Source of the DNA: Paracoccaceae bacterium | GTDB lineage: Bacteria > Pseudomonadota > Alphaproteobacteria > Rhodobacterales > Rhodobacteraceae | Assembly: GCA_020630695.1 (NCBI GenBank) | Contig: JAHDIS010000012.1 | Coordinates: 1-64,000 of the forward strand | Direction: 5' to 3' | DNA length: 64,000 nucleotides | Made by a program: the position numbers and the translations under genes | Shown here: piece by piece, positions 29,616 to 39,420 of the stretch | Position numbering within the stretch: position 1 is the stretch's first letter | How the letters are laid out: every line of letters starts with the position of its first letter | The notes under the pieces: generated by a model | Database searches by the model: none | What the model was told of the DNA's origin: nothing | Seen by the model: only the letters and a program-made list of their open reading frames with translations

Positions 29616-30821
29616 TCAGCCCTGTTGGACTTCGGCCTCGATCTGTTTGCGCGATTTGCGCGCCCGTTCGGTTGCTGACTTCAGCTGACCGCATGCGGCC
29701 ATGATGTCTTCGCCGCGCGGGGTACGGATGGGGGAAGCGTAGCCCGCCTTGTAAATGATGTCGGCAAAGCTCTCGATCCGGGCCCAGTCCGAACGCTGGT
29801 AAGGCGCGCCGGGCCATTCGTTGAAAGGGATCAGATTGATCTTGGCGGGGATGCCGCTGATCAATCGAACCAGCCGCCGCGCGTCTTCGTCGCTGTCATT
29901 CACGTCTTTCAGCATCACGTACTCAAAGGTGATCCGCTCAGAGTTGGAGACCTTGGGATATTCTCGCAGGGCATCCAGCAGCGCCTCGATGTTCCAGCGC
30001 TTGTTGATCGGAACCAATCGGTCGCGCACCTCGTCGGTGGTGGCGTGAAAGGACACGGCCAAAAGGCAGCCAATCTCTTCGGCGGTTTTGGCGATTTCGG
30101 GAACGACACCCGAGGTCGACAGAGTGATCCGGCGGCGCGACAGGGCAATGCCTTCGCCGTCCATGGCAATCTTCATCGCGTCTCGGACATTTTCGAAATT
30201 GTAGAGCGGCTCGCCCATGCCCATCAGCACGATGTTCGACAAAAGGCGTGGTCCGGCATCCCCGGTACCAACGCCGGGTTCCGGCCATTCGTCCAGATCA
30301 TCCCGGGCCATCATGACCTGACCAATGATCTCGGCCGCCGTCAGATTGCGGACCAGTTTTTGCGTGCCCGTGTGGCAGAATGAGCAGGTCAGGGTGCAGC
30401 CGACCTGACTGGAAATGCAAAGCGTTCCGCGATCGGTTTCGGGAATATAGACCACTTCGACTTCGTGACCGCCCGCGATCCGCACCAGATACTTGCGCGT
30501 GCCATCGGCACTGACCTGCTTGGAAACGACTTCGGGAATTGCGATTTCAAAGCGTTCAGCCAGTTGCGCCCGATAGTCCTTGGACAAATTGGTCATCGAG
30601 GCAAAGTCGCGCACGCCCCAGTGATACAGCCACTGCCAGATTTGGCCGGTGCGCATCTTGGCCTGTTTTTCGGGTGTGCCCGCTTCGATGAGTGCCGCGC
30701 GCAGACCGTCGCGGGTCAAACCGATCAGATTGATCTTGCCGCCTTCCGGCAGCTTGCGCGGGATTGTCATCACGTCTTGCGTGATTGGTGCTTGCGCGTT
30801 TTGTCCAGACTGTTCAGCCAT
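29616..30821 (-). CDS. rlmN: 23S rRNA/tRNA adenine-C2 methyltransferase
   Basis: The 401-residue radical SAM enzyme has the cluster motif C142-x3-C146-x2-C149 ([14 protein letters not shown]), the [11 protein letters not shown] loop and a C-terminal AACGQL with the methyl-carrying Cys. RlmN methylates A2503 of 23S rRNA and A37 of several tRNAs. Length is as expected for alphaproteobacterial members, which carry a short N-terminal extension. It is preceded by the IalB-family gene, with a terminator between them, and has its own strong terminator. Confidence 0.96.
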   Translation of the reverse strand: MAEQSGQNAQAPITQDVMTIPRKLPEGGKINLIGLTRDGLRAALIEAGTPEKQAKMRTGQIWQWLYHWGVRDFASMTNLSKDYRAQLAERFEIAIPEVVSKQVSADGTRKYLVRIAGGHEVEVVYIPETDRGTLCISSQVGCTLTCSFCHTGTQKLVRNLTAAEIIGQVMMARDDLDEWPEPGVGTGDAGPRLLSNIVLMGMGEPLYNFENVRDAMKIAMDGEGIALSRRRITLSTSGVVPEIAKTAEEIGCLLAVSFHATTDEVRDRLVPINKRWNIEALLDALREYPKVSNSERITFEYVMLKDVNDSDEDARRLVRLISGIPAKINLIPFNEWPGAPYQRSDWARIESFADIIYKAGYASPIRTPRGEDIMAACGQLKSATERARKSRKQIEAEVQQG

Positions 30822-30873
30822 GGCCCTGCATCCTCAGTGTCATCCGAAAGCCTGCCATTACAGGATTCGGCTC

Positions 30874-30906
30874 AAAAACCAAAGGGCCGATCAAGACCGG
30901 CCCTTT
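30874..30906 (-). terminator. Rho-independent terminator of the IalB-family gene
   Basis: On the minus strand AAAGGGCCG and CGGCCCTTT make a 9-bp stem with an 8-base loop, then GGTTTTT. It starts 23 bases after the stop at 30930 and separates this gene from rlmN. Confidence 0.85.
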
Positions 30907-30929
30907 TCATCAGCAAACTGTAGCGATTG

Positions 30930-31463
30930 TTACGAACAGCGCTTTTCCGCATCCTCGACCGCGGCCGTGAAACCCAGCAAAGAGAACGTATCTTTGGTGG
31001 TGGTTCCGCGCGATGAGCGGGCGGTCAGAACAGCATTTGCACCGCGCTTCATTGCGGTGATCAGCTTGGTGTCATCCTGCGGAGTTGCGGGCCAAGCCCA
31101 CTCACCTTCGGTGTAGAGTTCGAACTGCGTGCCGCCGATGTTGACGTTCACGGTCGATCCGCCCGCGAACGGATAACCACCGGTAAAGGCAACCTGTCCC
31201 TTAACGTTCGCACCCGGACGGTAGAACACCATCAACAGGATCTCACCGCGGGTCACGGCCACCACTCGGCCATCCTTGGTGTTAACGCTTTCCTTGAAAG
31301 TGCTGACGGCCCAGCATTCCTTGGGGTTATCCCCTTCGAACACAGACCAATCCGTCATGGCATCCACGCGGTTGGTGCTGGCTTCCTGTGCGTGGCTTGC
31401 GCCCGCCGCCATCACGAGTGCGAGCGCGCCAGCGCCCACGATCCGCCCCAGACCTGAAATCAT
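30930..31463 (-). CDS. Invasion-associated locus B (IalB) family periplasmic protein
   Basis: From the ATG at 31463 the product is 177 residues. It has a signal peptide (GAGALALVMAAGASHA, cleaved before QEA) and an IalB-like domain: DWSVFEGDNPKECWAVS, VFYRPGANVKGQVAF, ARSSRGTTTKDTFSL. The family was named in Bartonella but is widespread in free-living alphaproteobacteria, with unclear function and no implication of virulence here. The open frame extends 28 codons upstream without a signal sequence, so the inner start is chosen. Confidence 0.85.
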   Translation of the reverse strand: MISGLGRIVGAGALALVMAAGASHAQEASTNRVDAMTDWSVFEGDNPKECWAVSTFKESVNTKDGRVVAVTRGEILLMVFYRPGANVKGQVAFTGGYPFAGGSTVNVNIGGTQFELYTEGEWAWPATPQDDTKLITAMKRGANAVLTARSSRGTTTKDTFSLLGFTAAVEDAEKRCS

Positions 31464-31633
31464 ACTTGCAGCCTCCAGCTGTCCTTGCCTCAAAGTCACT
31501 GCCCGTGCCTCGATTTTCTTGTCGCTTTTCGCTTTGGCACAAGCCATTTAGTCTCGACGCGGCGACAATAGCCTGAAAAAACGCTGCAATTAAAGCCCTG
31601 TTGGCAGATATTCGCTCAGAAGTGAGGTGCAAG

Positions 31634-32647
31634 ATGTCCCATGTTTCGAACAAGACTGCTGAACCATTGGTCGAAGTCTGGCGCGGCCCCCTGGCTGAGA
31701 GCCTTCACAGCGGCCATGCTGTTGTCTGCGACGGCACCGGTCAAATCGTTGATTCTTGGGGAAATCCCAAGGAAATCGTCCTGCCGCGCAGTTCATCCAA
31801 AATGGTTCAGGCCCTGCCTTTGATCACCTCTGGCGCGGCGGCGGCACGTGGTCTGGATGAGCGCCGGCTTGCGCTGGCCTGTGCCTCGCATCAGGGCGCG
31901 CCCGAACATGTGAGTGCAGTCTCGGCATGGTTGGGAGAGCTGGGTTTGCAGGAAACCGATTTGCGCTGCGGCCCTCAGCCGTCGCGCGACAAGGATTTGA
32001 AGCTGCAGATGATCCGCGATGACCAGGCCCCATGCCAGTTGCACAACAACTGCTCGGGCAAACACGCAGGCTTTTTGACCCTTGCGCAACATCTGGGCGC
32101 GGGGCCCGAATATGTCGATCCCGATCACCCGGTCCAGTTGGCCTGCAAGGACGCCTTTGAAGAGATCACTCAGGAAAATAGCCCCGGCTTCGGGATTGAT
32201 GGCTGCTCTGCTCCGAATTTTGCAGCCAGCATGCATGGTATGGCGCGCGCCATGGCGTATTTCGCGACGGCGCATGAACGCAGCGACACGCAAAGCAACG
32301 CCGCGGCGACGCTGGCCGCGGCGATGTATGCCTTTCCTCAGATGGTGGCGGGCAGTGGCCGGGCCTGCACCTTGTTGATGCGGGCCGCGTCAGAGCCGGT
32401 TGCGCTCAAGACAGGGGCGGAAGGATATTTCGTGGCGATCCTGCCCAAGCGCGGTCTGGGCGTCGCACTAAAGATTTCCGACGGTGCAACCCGGGCCGCA
32501 GAATGTGCGATCGCAGCCATTCTGGTGCGTCTAGGTGTGTTGGACGCTGCGCATCCCGACGTGAAACGCTTCATGACCCCAGAGGTCAAAAACTGGCGCG
32601 GGATCGTAACGGGCCGCATTCAGCCAAGCAGCGCACTGCTGGCCTGA
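31634..32647 (+). CDS. Type II asparaginase family protein (rhizobial AnsA-like)
   Basis: The 337-residue protein has the motifs of the rhizobial thermolabile asparaginase family: PLVEVWRGPLAESLHSGHAV, PRSSSKMVQALPL with the likely nucleophilic Ser in a SxxK arrangement, CASHQG, NNCSGKHAGFL and GIDGCSAPNFA. It hydrolyses asparagine to aspartate and ammonia in the cytoplasm. GAGGTG before the ATG at 31634 supports the start; the frame is open from 31601. It is divergent from the IalB gene and convergent with iolE. Confidence 0.87.
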   Translation: MSHVSNKTAEPLVEVWRGPLAESLHSGHAVVCDGTGQIVDSWGNPKEIVLPRSSSKMVQALPLITSGAAAARGLDERRLALACASHQGAPEHVSAVSAWLGELGLQETDLRCGPQPSRDKDLKLQMIRDDQAPCQLHNNCSGKHAGFLTLAQHLGAGPEYVDPDHPVQLACKDAFEEITQENSPGFGIDGCSAPNFAASMHGMARAMAYFATAHERSDTQSNAAATLAAAMYAFPQMVAGSGRACTLLMRAASEPVALKTGAEGYFVAILPKRGLGVALKISDGATRAAECAIAAILVRLGVLDAAHPDVKRFMTPEVKNWRGIVTGRIQPSSALLA

Positions 32648-32657
32648 AACGGGCGGG

Positions 32658-32687
32658 CGGGTCGCAGCCAAACGAGGCAGCGACCCG
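32658..32687. terminator. Bidirectional stem-loop between asparaginase gene and iolE
   Basis: CGGGTCGC and GCGACCCG pair perfectly over 8 bp with a 14-base loop, between convergent stops at 32647 and 32697. No T-run, so moderate confidence. Confidence 0.5.
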
Positions 32688-32696
32688 TGTTGCAAA

Positions 32697-33596
32697 TCAG
32701 CTGACGACCTTCAGACCGGCCGCCGCACAGACATCGAGGATGTGCTTGTAGCCCATCTCTGAATACTCATAGGGCGGTGCCTTGGCCGGATCCTGTTCGG
32801 CCTCTACGACGATCCAGCCGGAATAATCCATGCCTTTCAAAGCGTTGGCAACGGCCTGAAAGTCGATGCAACCGTCGCCGGGAACCGTAAAGGCCCCTGC
32901 GATGACCGCGTCCAGAAAACTGCGGTCATTGGCGCGGACATCTTTGACAATCTCGGGACGGATGTCCTTGAAATGCACATGCTTGATCCGCTCTGACCAG
33001 CGATCAAGCGTCGCCATGACATCGCCGCCACCAAACAGCAGATGGCCAGTATCAAAGCATAGACCGACGGCATCGCCAGACCCTTCCATCAAGGCATCCA
33101 CATCCGCTTCGCTCTCGATGATGGAACCCATGTGGTGGTGATAGGCCAAAGGCATACCTTGATCCGCCATCCATTCGGCCAGTTCCGTCAAGCGGGCCCC
33201 ATAGGCCATGACCTCGTCCCGGCTAAGCTGCGGGCGCGCGTTTACGGGTGTTTTCATCTGGCCTTGTACGGTGTTTGAACATTCCGCATAGACGATGCAG
33301 GGCGCGCCCAGTGCGATGAACTGTTCGACCTGCTGGGCGACGGCGGCTTTTTCGGTCTCAAGATCGTTGACCAACAGGTTCCCTGAACACCAGCCGCCGC
33401 AGAGAACGATATCCTCTGCTTCGAGATAGGCGCGCAGACCTTCGGTGTCCTGAGGCATGCGCTGGCCACGCTCTACCCCGGTATAGCCGATCTCGCGGGC
33501 TTCTTTCAGAGCTTGCTCCATGGTGAAGCCAGCGGTGATGTCGGGCAGATCATCGTTCTGCCAGGCGATAGGTGAAATGCCAACTCGAACGTTCAT
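32697..33596 (-). CDS. iolE: Inosose dehydratase/xylose-isomerase-like TIM barrel (IolE type)
   Basis: The 299-residue protein starts VRVGISPIAWQNDDLPDI, a hallmark of IolE (scyllo-inosose dehydratase), and has metal-site segments HHHMGSIIE, LCFDTGHLLFGGGD and HVHFKDIRPE. It would dehydrate 2-keto-myo-inositol in inositol catabolism. It lies 37 bases after the iolG-like gene on the same strand, which supports an inositol role. Other iol genes (iolB, iolC, iolD) are not in the window, so it could also serve a related polyol. Confidence 0.88.
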   Translation of the reverse strand: MNVRVGISPIAWQNDDLPDITAGFTMEQALKEAREIGYTGVERGQRMPQDTEGLRAYLEAEDIVLCGGWCSGNLLVNDLETEKAAVAQQVEQFIALGAPCIVYAECSNTVQGQMKTPVNARPQLSRDEVMAYGARLTELAEWMADQGMPLAYHHHMGSIIESEADVDALMEGSGDAVGLCFDTGHLLFGGGDVMATLDRWSERIKHVHFKDIRPEIVKDVRANDRSFLDAVIAGAFTVPGDGCIDFQAVANALKGMDYSGWIVVEAEQDPAKAPPYEYSEMGYKHILDVCAAAGLKVVS

Positions 33597-33633
33597 TCCG
33601 AGGCTCCCTTGGTTTTGCAGTTTTGTTTGGGTT

Positions 33634-34620
33634 TTACAGGTCTACGGGTGCGCCATTTTGCGCAGATAGAGTTGCCGCTTCGGCCATGGCCAGCGCATCC
33701 ACGCCGTCCTGAAGATCAACCGGAACAGGCGCGCCCTGCGTCACAGCCGCCACGAAAGCGGCCCACTCTGAGCGATAGGCCGACATGTAGCGTTCGAGGA
33801 AAAAGGGAACCGGTTTGGCCCCGACAACCCCGTCCGCGGTGGATTTGACGACCGTGTTTTCCAGCATGTTTTGTGCCTGGAGCATCCCTTCGGATCCCAG
33901 AACTTCAACCCGCTGATCATAGCCAAAGCTGGCCCGGCGCGAGTTCTTGATGACGGCAATGCGCCCGTCCGCATAGGTCAGAGTGACCGCAGCCGTGTCA
34001 ACGTCGCCCGCGTTGCCGATTTCAGGATCAACCAGCGAGCTGCCAACCGCGTTGATAGTCTTTGGCAGCGTGCCCATCAGAAAGTTGGCCATGTCAAAAT
34101 CATGGATCATCATGTCGCGGAACAGCCCGCCAGACACCCGCACATAGGACAGGGGCGGGGGCGCGGGATCGAACGATGTAATCGACATCAATTCAGGCTT
34201 GCCGATCTCGCCTGCATCCATGGCTGCCTTGAGTGCCGCGAAATTCGGGTCGAACCGGCGGTTAAAGCCCACCATGATCGGTTTGCCATGCGTGGAGGCT
34301 TTGGCCAGACAGGCCCGCGCGCGTTCGAGGCTCAGGTCTACCGGTTTTTCGCACAGCACGGCCTTTCCTGCTGCGGTGGCGGCTTCGATCAAATCGGAAT
34401 GTGTGTCGGTGGGGGTGGCGATCAGAACGGCATCGATGTTTGGATCGGCGATGATGGTTTCATTGGTTCCTACGGCGCAACCATGCGCATCCGCCAGATT
34501 CTGAGCGGCCTCGTGAACAAAGTCTGAAACGGCAACCAGTTTGCTATTTGGGTCCGTCGCGATCGCCTTGGCATGCACCAGCGCAATACGGCCTGCGCCC
34601 AGAAGTCCTACGTTCAGCAT
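33634..34620 (-). CDS. iolG: Inositol 2-dehydrogenase (IolG type) oxidoreductase
   Basis: The 328-residue product has an N-terminal Rossmann fold (VGLLGAGRIALVHAKAI), EKPVDLSLERA with the catalytic Lys of the Gfo/Idh/MocA family, and a C-terminal half starting FNRRFDPNFAALK. It oxidises myo-inositol or a related cyclitol with NAD. The ATG at 34620 follows GAGGAAACC; the upstream part of the frame is not homologous. It leads an iolG-iolE pair, divergent from an enolase-superfamily gene. Confidence 0.88.
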   Translation of the reverse strand: MLNVGLLGAGRIALVHAKAIATDPNSKLVAVSDFVHEAAQNLADAHGCAVGTNETIIADPNIDAVLIATPTDTHSDLIEAATAAGKAVLCEKPVDLSLERARACLAKASTHGKPIMVGFNRRFDPNFAALKAAMDAGEIGKPELMSITSFDPAPPPLSYVRVSGGLFRDMMIHDFDMANFLMGTLPKTINAVGSSLVDPEIGNAGDVDTAAVTLTYADGRIAVIKNSRRASFGYDQRVEVLGSEGMLQAQNMLENTVVKSTADGVVGAKPVPFFLERYMSAYRSEWAAFVAAVTQGAPVPVDLQDGVDALAMAEAATLSAQNGAPVDL

Positions 34621-34829
34621 TTTGGTTTCCTCACCGGTCAGTATTTTTCGTTTTTTCGGATTTGATACAGTCTTTGTAGAATTCAGCCAGATACTGACAA
34701 CATTTGCTCTCATTGCACGTCATCGCTGAAATGCAAAATGATAGATTTCCATCATCCTTGAAGAACACCAACACCTTGACATCGGGTTGTTTGCGCGGAG
34801 TTGTGTTTCGAAATAGCCCGGAGACAAAG

Positions 34830-35942
34830 ATGCCCCTGATCACAGATGTTCGCGCCCGCCGTTTTGAAATCCCTCTGGATGAGGTCCTGAGCGACGCAAA
34901 ACATGGGGATCATACGCATTTCGAACTGATCACGGTTACGATCACGCGGGACGACGGTTTGCAGGGCACTGGCTATACCTACACCGGCGGCAAGGGCGGC
35001 CATGCCATCGCGGCCATGATCGAGCATGACCTTGCTCCATTCCTGACGGGCAAAGACCCGGACGATGTCGAAGACCTGTATGATGCAATGCAGTGGCACA
35101 TGCACTATGTCGCCCGGGGCGGTATCGCATCCTTTGCCATTTCTGCGGTCGATATTGCCCTTTGGGATTTGCACGGTCTTGCGACAGGGCAGTCCCTCAG
35201 TACCATGGCAGGTGGCGCGTCAGACCGGTGCCGCGCCTATGCGGGCGGAATCGATCTGAACTTTTCGCTGCCAAAGCTGCTGGATCAGACGCGCGGTTAT
35301 CTGGACGCTGGTTTCAATGCGGTCAAAATCAAGATCGGTCAGCCTGATCTGGCCGATGACATTGAGCGGATCGCGGCTGTCCGCAACCTGCTGGGGCCTG
35401 ATGCGACTTTCATGGTGGATGCGAACTACGGCTTTTCAGAAGAGCAGGCGATTGCCGCCGTGCGCGGATTTGAAAAGTATGACATCACTTGGTTCGAAGA
35501 GCCGATCATCCCGGACAACTACAAGGGCTACGGCCGGATCGCAGAGGCAACGGGAATGCCGCTGGCCATGGGGGAAAACCTTCACACTATTCATGAATTC
35601 GAGATGGCGCTGACAGAGTCGCGACTGTCCTACATCCAGCCGGATGCTTCGAACTGTGGTGGCATAACCGGCTGGCTGCGGGTGGCAGCGCTGGCAAAAG
35701 CACACGGGATTCCTGTGTGCAGTCACGGGATGCAGGAGCTGCACGTCTCGCTTATGGCCGCGCAACCGCATGCTGGCTGGCTCGAAGTGCATAGTTTTCC
35801 GATTGATCGCTACACGGCCCGGCCGCTTGTGGTGCAGGATCACTTGGCCGTCGCCCCCGCCGAGCCGGGAATCGGTGTTCGTTTTGAATGGGATAAACTG
35901 GAATTCGTCGATGGAAAGCAGGTGGGGCAAGGGGCCTTGTGA
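34830..35942 (+). CDS. Enolase-superfamily sugar-acid dehydratase/racemase (MR subgroup)
   Basis: The 370-residue protein has mandelate-racemase-subgroup residues: the KxK motif K166/K168 (VKIKIG), metal ligands D197 (VDANYG), E223 (FEEP) and E249 (GEN), and the D272/H299 general acid-base pair ([13 protein letters not shown]). Such enzymes abstract a proton next to a carboxylate, usually dehydrating aldonates or aldarates. Substrate is not predictable. GGAGAC precedes the ATG at 34830. It is divergent from iolG and 250 bases upstream of ugpB. Confidence 0.88.
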   Translation: MPLITDVRARRFEIPLDEVLSDAKHGDHTHFELITVTITRDDGLQGTGYTYTGGKGGHAIAAMIEHDLAPFLTGKDPDDVEDLYDAMQWHMHYVARGGIASFAISAVDIALWDLHGLATGQSLSTMAGGASDRCRAYAGGIDLNFSLPKLLDQTRGYLDAGFNAVKIKIGQPDLADDIERIAAVRNLLGPDATFMVDANYGFSEEQAIAAVRGFEKYDITWFEEPIIPDNYKGYGRIAEATGMPLAMGENLHTIHEFEMALTESRLSYIQPDASNCGGITGWLRVAALAKAHGIPVCSHGMQELHVSLMAAQPHAGWLEVHSFPIDRYTARPLVVQDHLAVAPAEPGIGVRFEWDKLEFVDGKQVGQGAL

Positions 35943-35981
35943 CCTATTCTTAAATTTTTAGTAGGCTTGCGTCGCAGATCT

Positions 35982-35998
35982 TAAATATCTGATATTTA
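35982..35998. promoter_or_regulatory. 17-bp inverted repeat upstream of ugpB
   Basis: TAAATATC-T-GATATTTA is a perfect inverted repeat with 8-base arms in an AT-rich patch about 200 bases before ugpB. It does not resemble a Pho box. It could be an operator for ugp or a remnant of the upstream gene's end. Confidence 0.4.
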
Positions 35999-36192
35999 TA
36001 TAACTATCATTTAATTCCGCGTGGTATCGGCGGACCGGACGGTGTCCCGCCGCCGCCCGAGGCTTGCTTTCAAAAAAAAATGCTCAAAGTATGGGTTTGT
36101 CACCGCGCCGTTACACGGCGTGGGCAGCAAAGGGCGCGCAAGATGCCCGACGCGCCGCCGAGGCGGCTCAAAATTGAAAATGGGAGAAAAAC

Positions 36193-37491
36193 ATGAACAT
36201 CAAGACTTTATTGCTTGCCAGCGCAGCCACGATGGTTGCCAACAGCGGTCTGGCACAGACCGAGGTTCAGTTCTGGCACGCCTTCACCGGCCGGTTGGGT
36301 GAATTGGTCGCGGAACAGGTTGATACCTTCAACGCGTCGCAGTCCGACTACACGATCGTCCAAAGCCACAAGGGCAACTACTCTGAAACGTTGAACGCAG
36401 GCATTGCCGCGTTCCGGGCTGGTGAACAGCCGCACGTCCTGATGGTCTTCGAAGTTGGTACGGCCACCATGATGGCAGCCAAAGGCGCGATCAAACCAGT
36501 CTACGAAGTGATGGGCGAGGGCTTTGATCAGTCCAAGTACATCGGCTCGGTCAAAGGCTACTACACCTCCCCTGATGGCAACATGCTGTCGTTGCCGTTC
36601 AACAGCTCGACACCTGTTCTTTGGGTAAACCGGGACAAGTTGAACGAAGCCGGCGTCGCAGCTGACGCGGACCTCAGCACATGGGAAGCGGTTGGTTCCG
36701 TTCTGGATCAACTGAAAGACGCGGGTGTTGACTGCCCGATGACAACCGCATGGCAGAGCTGGATCCACCTCGAGAACTTCTCGGCCTATCACAACATTCC
36801 GTTTGCGACCAAAGACAACGGCTTTGGCGGTACGGATACAGAGCTGGCGTTCAACGGTGCGGGCCAGGTTGCGCACCTCACGGCAATGGGTGAGTGGGCA
36901 AAAGACGGCAAGTTTATCTACGCTGGTCGCCGCAACGAAGGCGGCGCAAACTTCCGTGCCGGTGAATGCGCGCTCTTCACCGAAAGCTCGGCAGGCTATG
37001 CCGGTATCAACGCCGAAGCAGAGTTTGCCTTTGAGGTGCATCCGCTGCCCTATTGGACAGCTGTCGCGGCCGAGCCGCAGAACACCATCATCGGTGGTGC
37101 ATCGCTTTGGGTCATGGAAGGCCACGAAGATGCGGAATACGCTGGCGTTGCCGCCTTCATGGATTTCCTGTCTTCGGCCGATATTCAGGCCAAATGGCAC
37201 CAAGACACAGGCTATCTGCCCATCACAGCAGAAGCGGGTGACCTGACCAAGAGCCAGGGTTTCTATGATGCAAATCCGGGTACGGACATCGCCGTGATCC
37301 AGATGACCGCGAAAGAGCCGACCGGCAATTCCAAAGGTCTGCGTCTGGGCAACTTTGACCAGATCCGCGGCATCATCGACGAAGAGCTGGAGGCCATCTG
37401 GTCCGGCGACAAGTCTGCTCAGGAAGCAATGGACTCGGCGGTAGAGCGTGGGAACGCGCTGCTGCGTCGCTTCGAGCAAGCTGCACGCTAA
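36193..37491 (+). CDS. ugpB: sn-Glycerol-3-phosphate ABC transporter substrate-binding protein
   Basis: The 432-residue protein has a signal peptide (to about residue 21, NSGLAQ) and is collinear with E. coli UgpB: FWHAFTGRLGELV, SHKGNYSETLNAGIAAFRAG, FEVGTATMMAAKGAIKPVYE, LPFNSSTPVLWVNRD, TGYLPIT and AVERGNALLRRFE. It binds glycerol-3-phosphate or glycerophosphodiesters in the periplasm. GGGAG precedes the ATG. It leads the operon ugpB-hydroxylase-ugpA-ugpE-ugpC, and a stem-loop follows it directly. Confidence 0.94.
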   Translation: MNIKTLLLASAATMVANSGLAQTEVQFWHAFTGRLGELVAEQVDTFNASQSDYTIVQSHKGNYSETLNAGIAAFRAGEQPHVLMVFEVGTATMMAAKGAIKPVYEVMGEGFDQSKYIGSVKGYYTSPDGNMLSLPFNSSTPVLWVNRDKLNEAGVAADADLSTWEAVGSVLDQLKDAGVDCPMTTAWQSWIHLENFSAYHNIPFATKDNGFGGTDTELAFNGAGQVAHLTAMGEWAKDGKFIYAGRRNEGGANFRAGECALFTESSAGYAGINAEAEFAFEVHPLPYWTAVAAEPQNTIIGGASLWVMEGHEDAEYAGVAAFMDFLSSADIQAKWHQDTGYLPITAEAGDLTKSQGFYDANPGTDIAVIQMTAKEPTGNSKGLRLGNFDQIRGIIDEELEAIWSGDKSAQEAMDSAVERGNALLRRFEQAAR

Positions 37492-37506
37492 GCGTATCTG
37501 AAATCC

Positions 37507-37532
37507 GTCTGCGCCCTTGACCGGGCGCAGAC
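37507..37532 (+). promoter_or_regulatory. Intercistronic stem-loop after ugpB
   Basis: GTCTGCGCCC and GGGCGCAGAC form a perfect 10-bp stem with a 6-base loop, 15 bases after the ugpB stop and 16 bases before the next ATG. No T-run follows. It probably protects the ugpB message or lowers downstream expression. Confidence 0.7.
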
Positions 37533-37548
37533 GACCGGAGCCGCTGTC

Positions 37549-38535
37549 ATGACCGATAAAAAACCCAGTCTGCCGGGCTGGAACCACACACCGAATGTAC
37601 CGCTGCAGGTCTCGCCTGTGTTCCGCAAACCGTTTCGCGCGGGGGCGGTTGCATATTGGTTCTGGAGCCGCTGGTTCTTGATCAGCGAACGCCTGATCCT
37701 TGTCGGGCTGGCGGTTCTGACATGGGCATTTTTCCATCCTTCCCAAGAGGTTGCACAAACCCTTTCGGTGGGCTGGATCGCGGCGATCTATCTGCGCAAT
37801 CTCATCCTGTTCACTATTGTGGCGGGGGGATTGCACCTTTGGTTTCATGGCTATCGCAAGCAAGGCGAGCGGTTGAAATTCGACCCAAGACCTTTGGCGC
37901 GCAAAGCCAAACAATTCACGATGGGTGGGCAGATCGCGGACAACATGTTCTGGTCGCTCGCTTCGGGGGTCACGGTCTGGACCGCATACGAGGTGCTGAT
38001 GCTCTGGGCGCTTGCCAATGGCTGGATGCCTTTGGTGAGTTGGGACAGCAACCCGATCTGGTTTGTCGCGCTGTTCTTTCTGATCCCGATCTGGGAAAGC
38101 TTCTATTTCTATTGGATTCACCGCTTTCTGCATTGGCCGCCGCTGTACAAGCGGGTGCATTCCGTACACCATCGCAATGTGAACGTCGGGCCATGGTCCG
38201 GTCTGTCCATGCATCCGGTTGAACACGTTATTTTTCTGGGGTCGGTTCTGGTGCACTTTGTGGCCGGGGCGCATCCGCTGCACATCATCAACCACCTGCA
38301 ATATCTGACGCTAACTGCGGCCAGCACGCATTGCGGGTTCGAAGCGCTGGTGGTTAAGGACAAAAGCCGTTTGGCGCTGGGCACGTTCCACCACCAGATG
38401 CACCACCGCTATTTCGAATGTAATTACGGCTCGCTTGAGGTGCCTTGGGACAAGGTGTTCGGCTCGTTCCACGATGGGACTGCCGAAGCGAACGAAGCCA
38501 TGAAGGTTCGCCGCAAGCGGATCATGGGGGGCTGA
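37549..38535 (+). CDS. Fatty acid hydroxylase/sterol desaturase family membrane protein
   Basis: The 328-residue integral membrane protein has the di-iron histidine clusters of the family: HxxxH at 191-195 (HRFLH), HxxHH at 204-208 (HSVHH), and HHxMHH at 281-286, among four or more hydrophobic helices. Members hydroxylate or desaturate lipid acyl chains, sterols or carotenoids using O2. It is embedded in the ugp operon, 57 bases after ugpB and 3 bases before ugpA, so it is almost certainly co-transcribed. That placement suggests lipid remodelling linked to glycerophosphate use; the substrate is unknown. Confidence 0.9.
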   Translation: MTDKKPSLPGWNHTPNVPLQVSPVFRKPFRAGAVAYWFWSRWFLISERLILVGLAVLTWAFFHPSQEVAQTLSVGWIAAIYLRNLILFTIVAGGLHLWFHGYRKQGERLKFDPRPLARKAKQFTMGGQIADNMFWSLASGVTVWTAYEVLMLWALANGWMPLVSWDSNPIWFVALFFLIPIWESFYFYWIHRFLHWPPLYKRVHSVHHRNVNVGPWSGLSMHPVEHVIFLGSVLVHFVAGAHPLHIINHLQYLTLTAASTHCGFEALVVKDKSRLALGTFHHQMHHRYFECNYGSLEVPWDKVFGSFHDGTAEANEAMKVRRKRIMGG

Positions 38536-38538
38536 GAT

Positions 38539-39420
38539 ATGGAAAAACGTGTCACGTTCAAAGGGATATGGTTGCCAATTCTGCTGGTCGCGCCGCAGAT
38601 CATCATCACGGCCATATTCTTTTTCTACCCCGCCGGGCAGGCGATCTGGCAGTCGCTTTATATTCCCGACCCCTTCGGGCTTTCGATGCAGTGGGTGGGG
38701 CTGGGCAACTTTGAATATCTCGCCGGCGATCCGTACTACCGGACCTCGTTCATCACGACGGCGATCTTTTCCATTCTGGTCACGGTGGTTTCTATGGGGG
38801 TCGCGCTTTACCTCGCGGTTCTGGCCGACCGTCTGATCAAGGGCTCGGGCGCCTATCGCACGCTCTTGATATGGCCCTATGCCGTCGCGCCAGCCGTGGC
38901 AGGCGTTTTATGGCTGTTCATGTTCAACACGCGTGTCGGGGTGGTCGCGTGGTATCTGGGGGTGCTGGGCTATGACTGGAACCACGTTCTGAACGAAGGT
39001 GAGGCCATGGGTTTGGTGGTTGTCGCCAGCGCGTGGGGCCGGATCAGCTATAACTTCCTGTTCTTCCTTGCGGGACTACAGGCTATTCCAAAGTCCGTAA
39101 TCGAAGCAGCCGCCATCGACGGGGCACGGTTCTGGACCCGCTTCCGCACAATTGTCTGGCCGCTGTTGTCGCCCACCACCTTCTTCCTGATGGTCGTCAA
39201 CATCATCTATGCCTTCTTTGAAACCTTTGGTGTGATCCACACGATCACAAGCGGTGGCCCGCAACAGGCTACGACGATCCTTGTCTACAAGGTCTTTGCC
39301 GATGGGTTCGTCGGGCAGGATCTGGGTTCGAGCGCTGCGCAGTCGGTGGTGCTGCTGGTGTTGGTCTCGATCCTGACAGTGGTGCAATTCAAGTTTGTCG
39401 AGCGCAGGGTACATTACTGA
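38539..39420 (+). CDS. ugpA: sn-Glycerol-3-phosphate ABC transporter permease UgpA
   Basis: The 293-residue protein has six hydrophobic helices and the BPD_transp_1 (CUT1) EAA loop ([22 protein letters not shown]). The N-terminus [22 protein letters not shown] is typical of UgpA. It forms one half of the membrane channel. It begins 3 bases after the hydroxylase gene and its stop overlaps the ugpE start by one base (TGATG). Confidence 0.93.
   Translation: MEKRVTFKGIWLPILLVAPQIIITAIFFFYPAGQAIWQSLYIPDPFGLSMQWVGLGNFEYLAGDPYYRTSFITTAIFSILVTVVSMGVALYLAVLADRLIKGSGAYRTLLIWPYAVAPAVAGVLWLFMFNTRVGVVAWYLGVLGYDWNHVLNEGEAMGLVVVASAWGRISYNFLFFLAGLQAIPKSVIEAAAIDGARFWTRFRTIVWPLLSPTTFFLMVVNIIYAFFETFGVIHTITSGGPQQATTILVYKVFADGFVGQDLGSSAAQSVVLLVLVSILTVVQFKFVERRVHY

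Noticed and set aside
36208..38301. A 697-codon open frame on the minus strand across ugpB and the hydroxylase gene
   Set aside because: It is antisense to two well-recognised genes, has no recognisable motifs, and its composition is that of a high-GC shadow frame.
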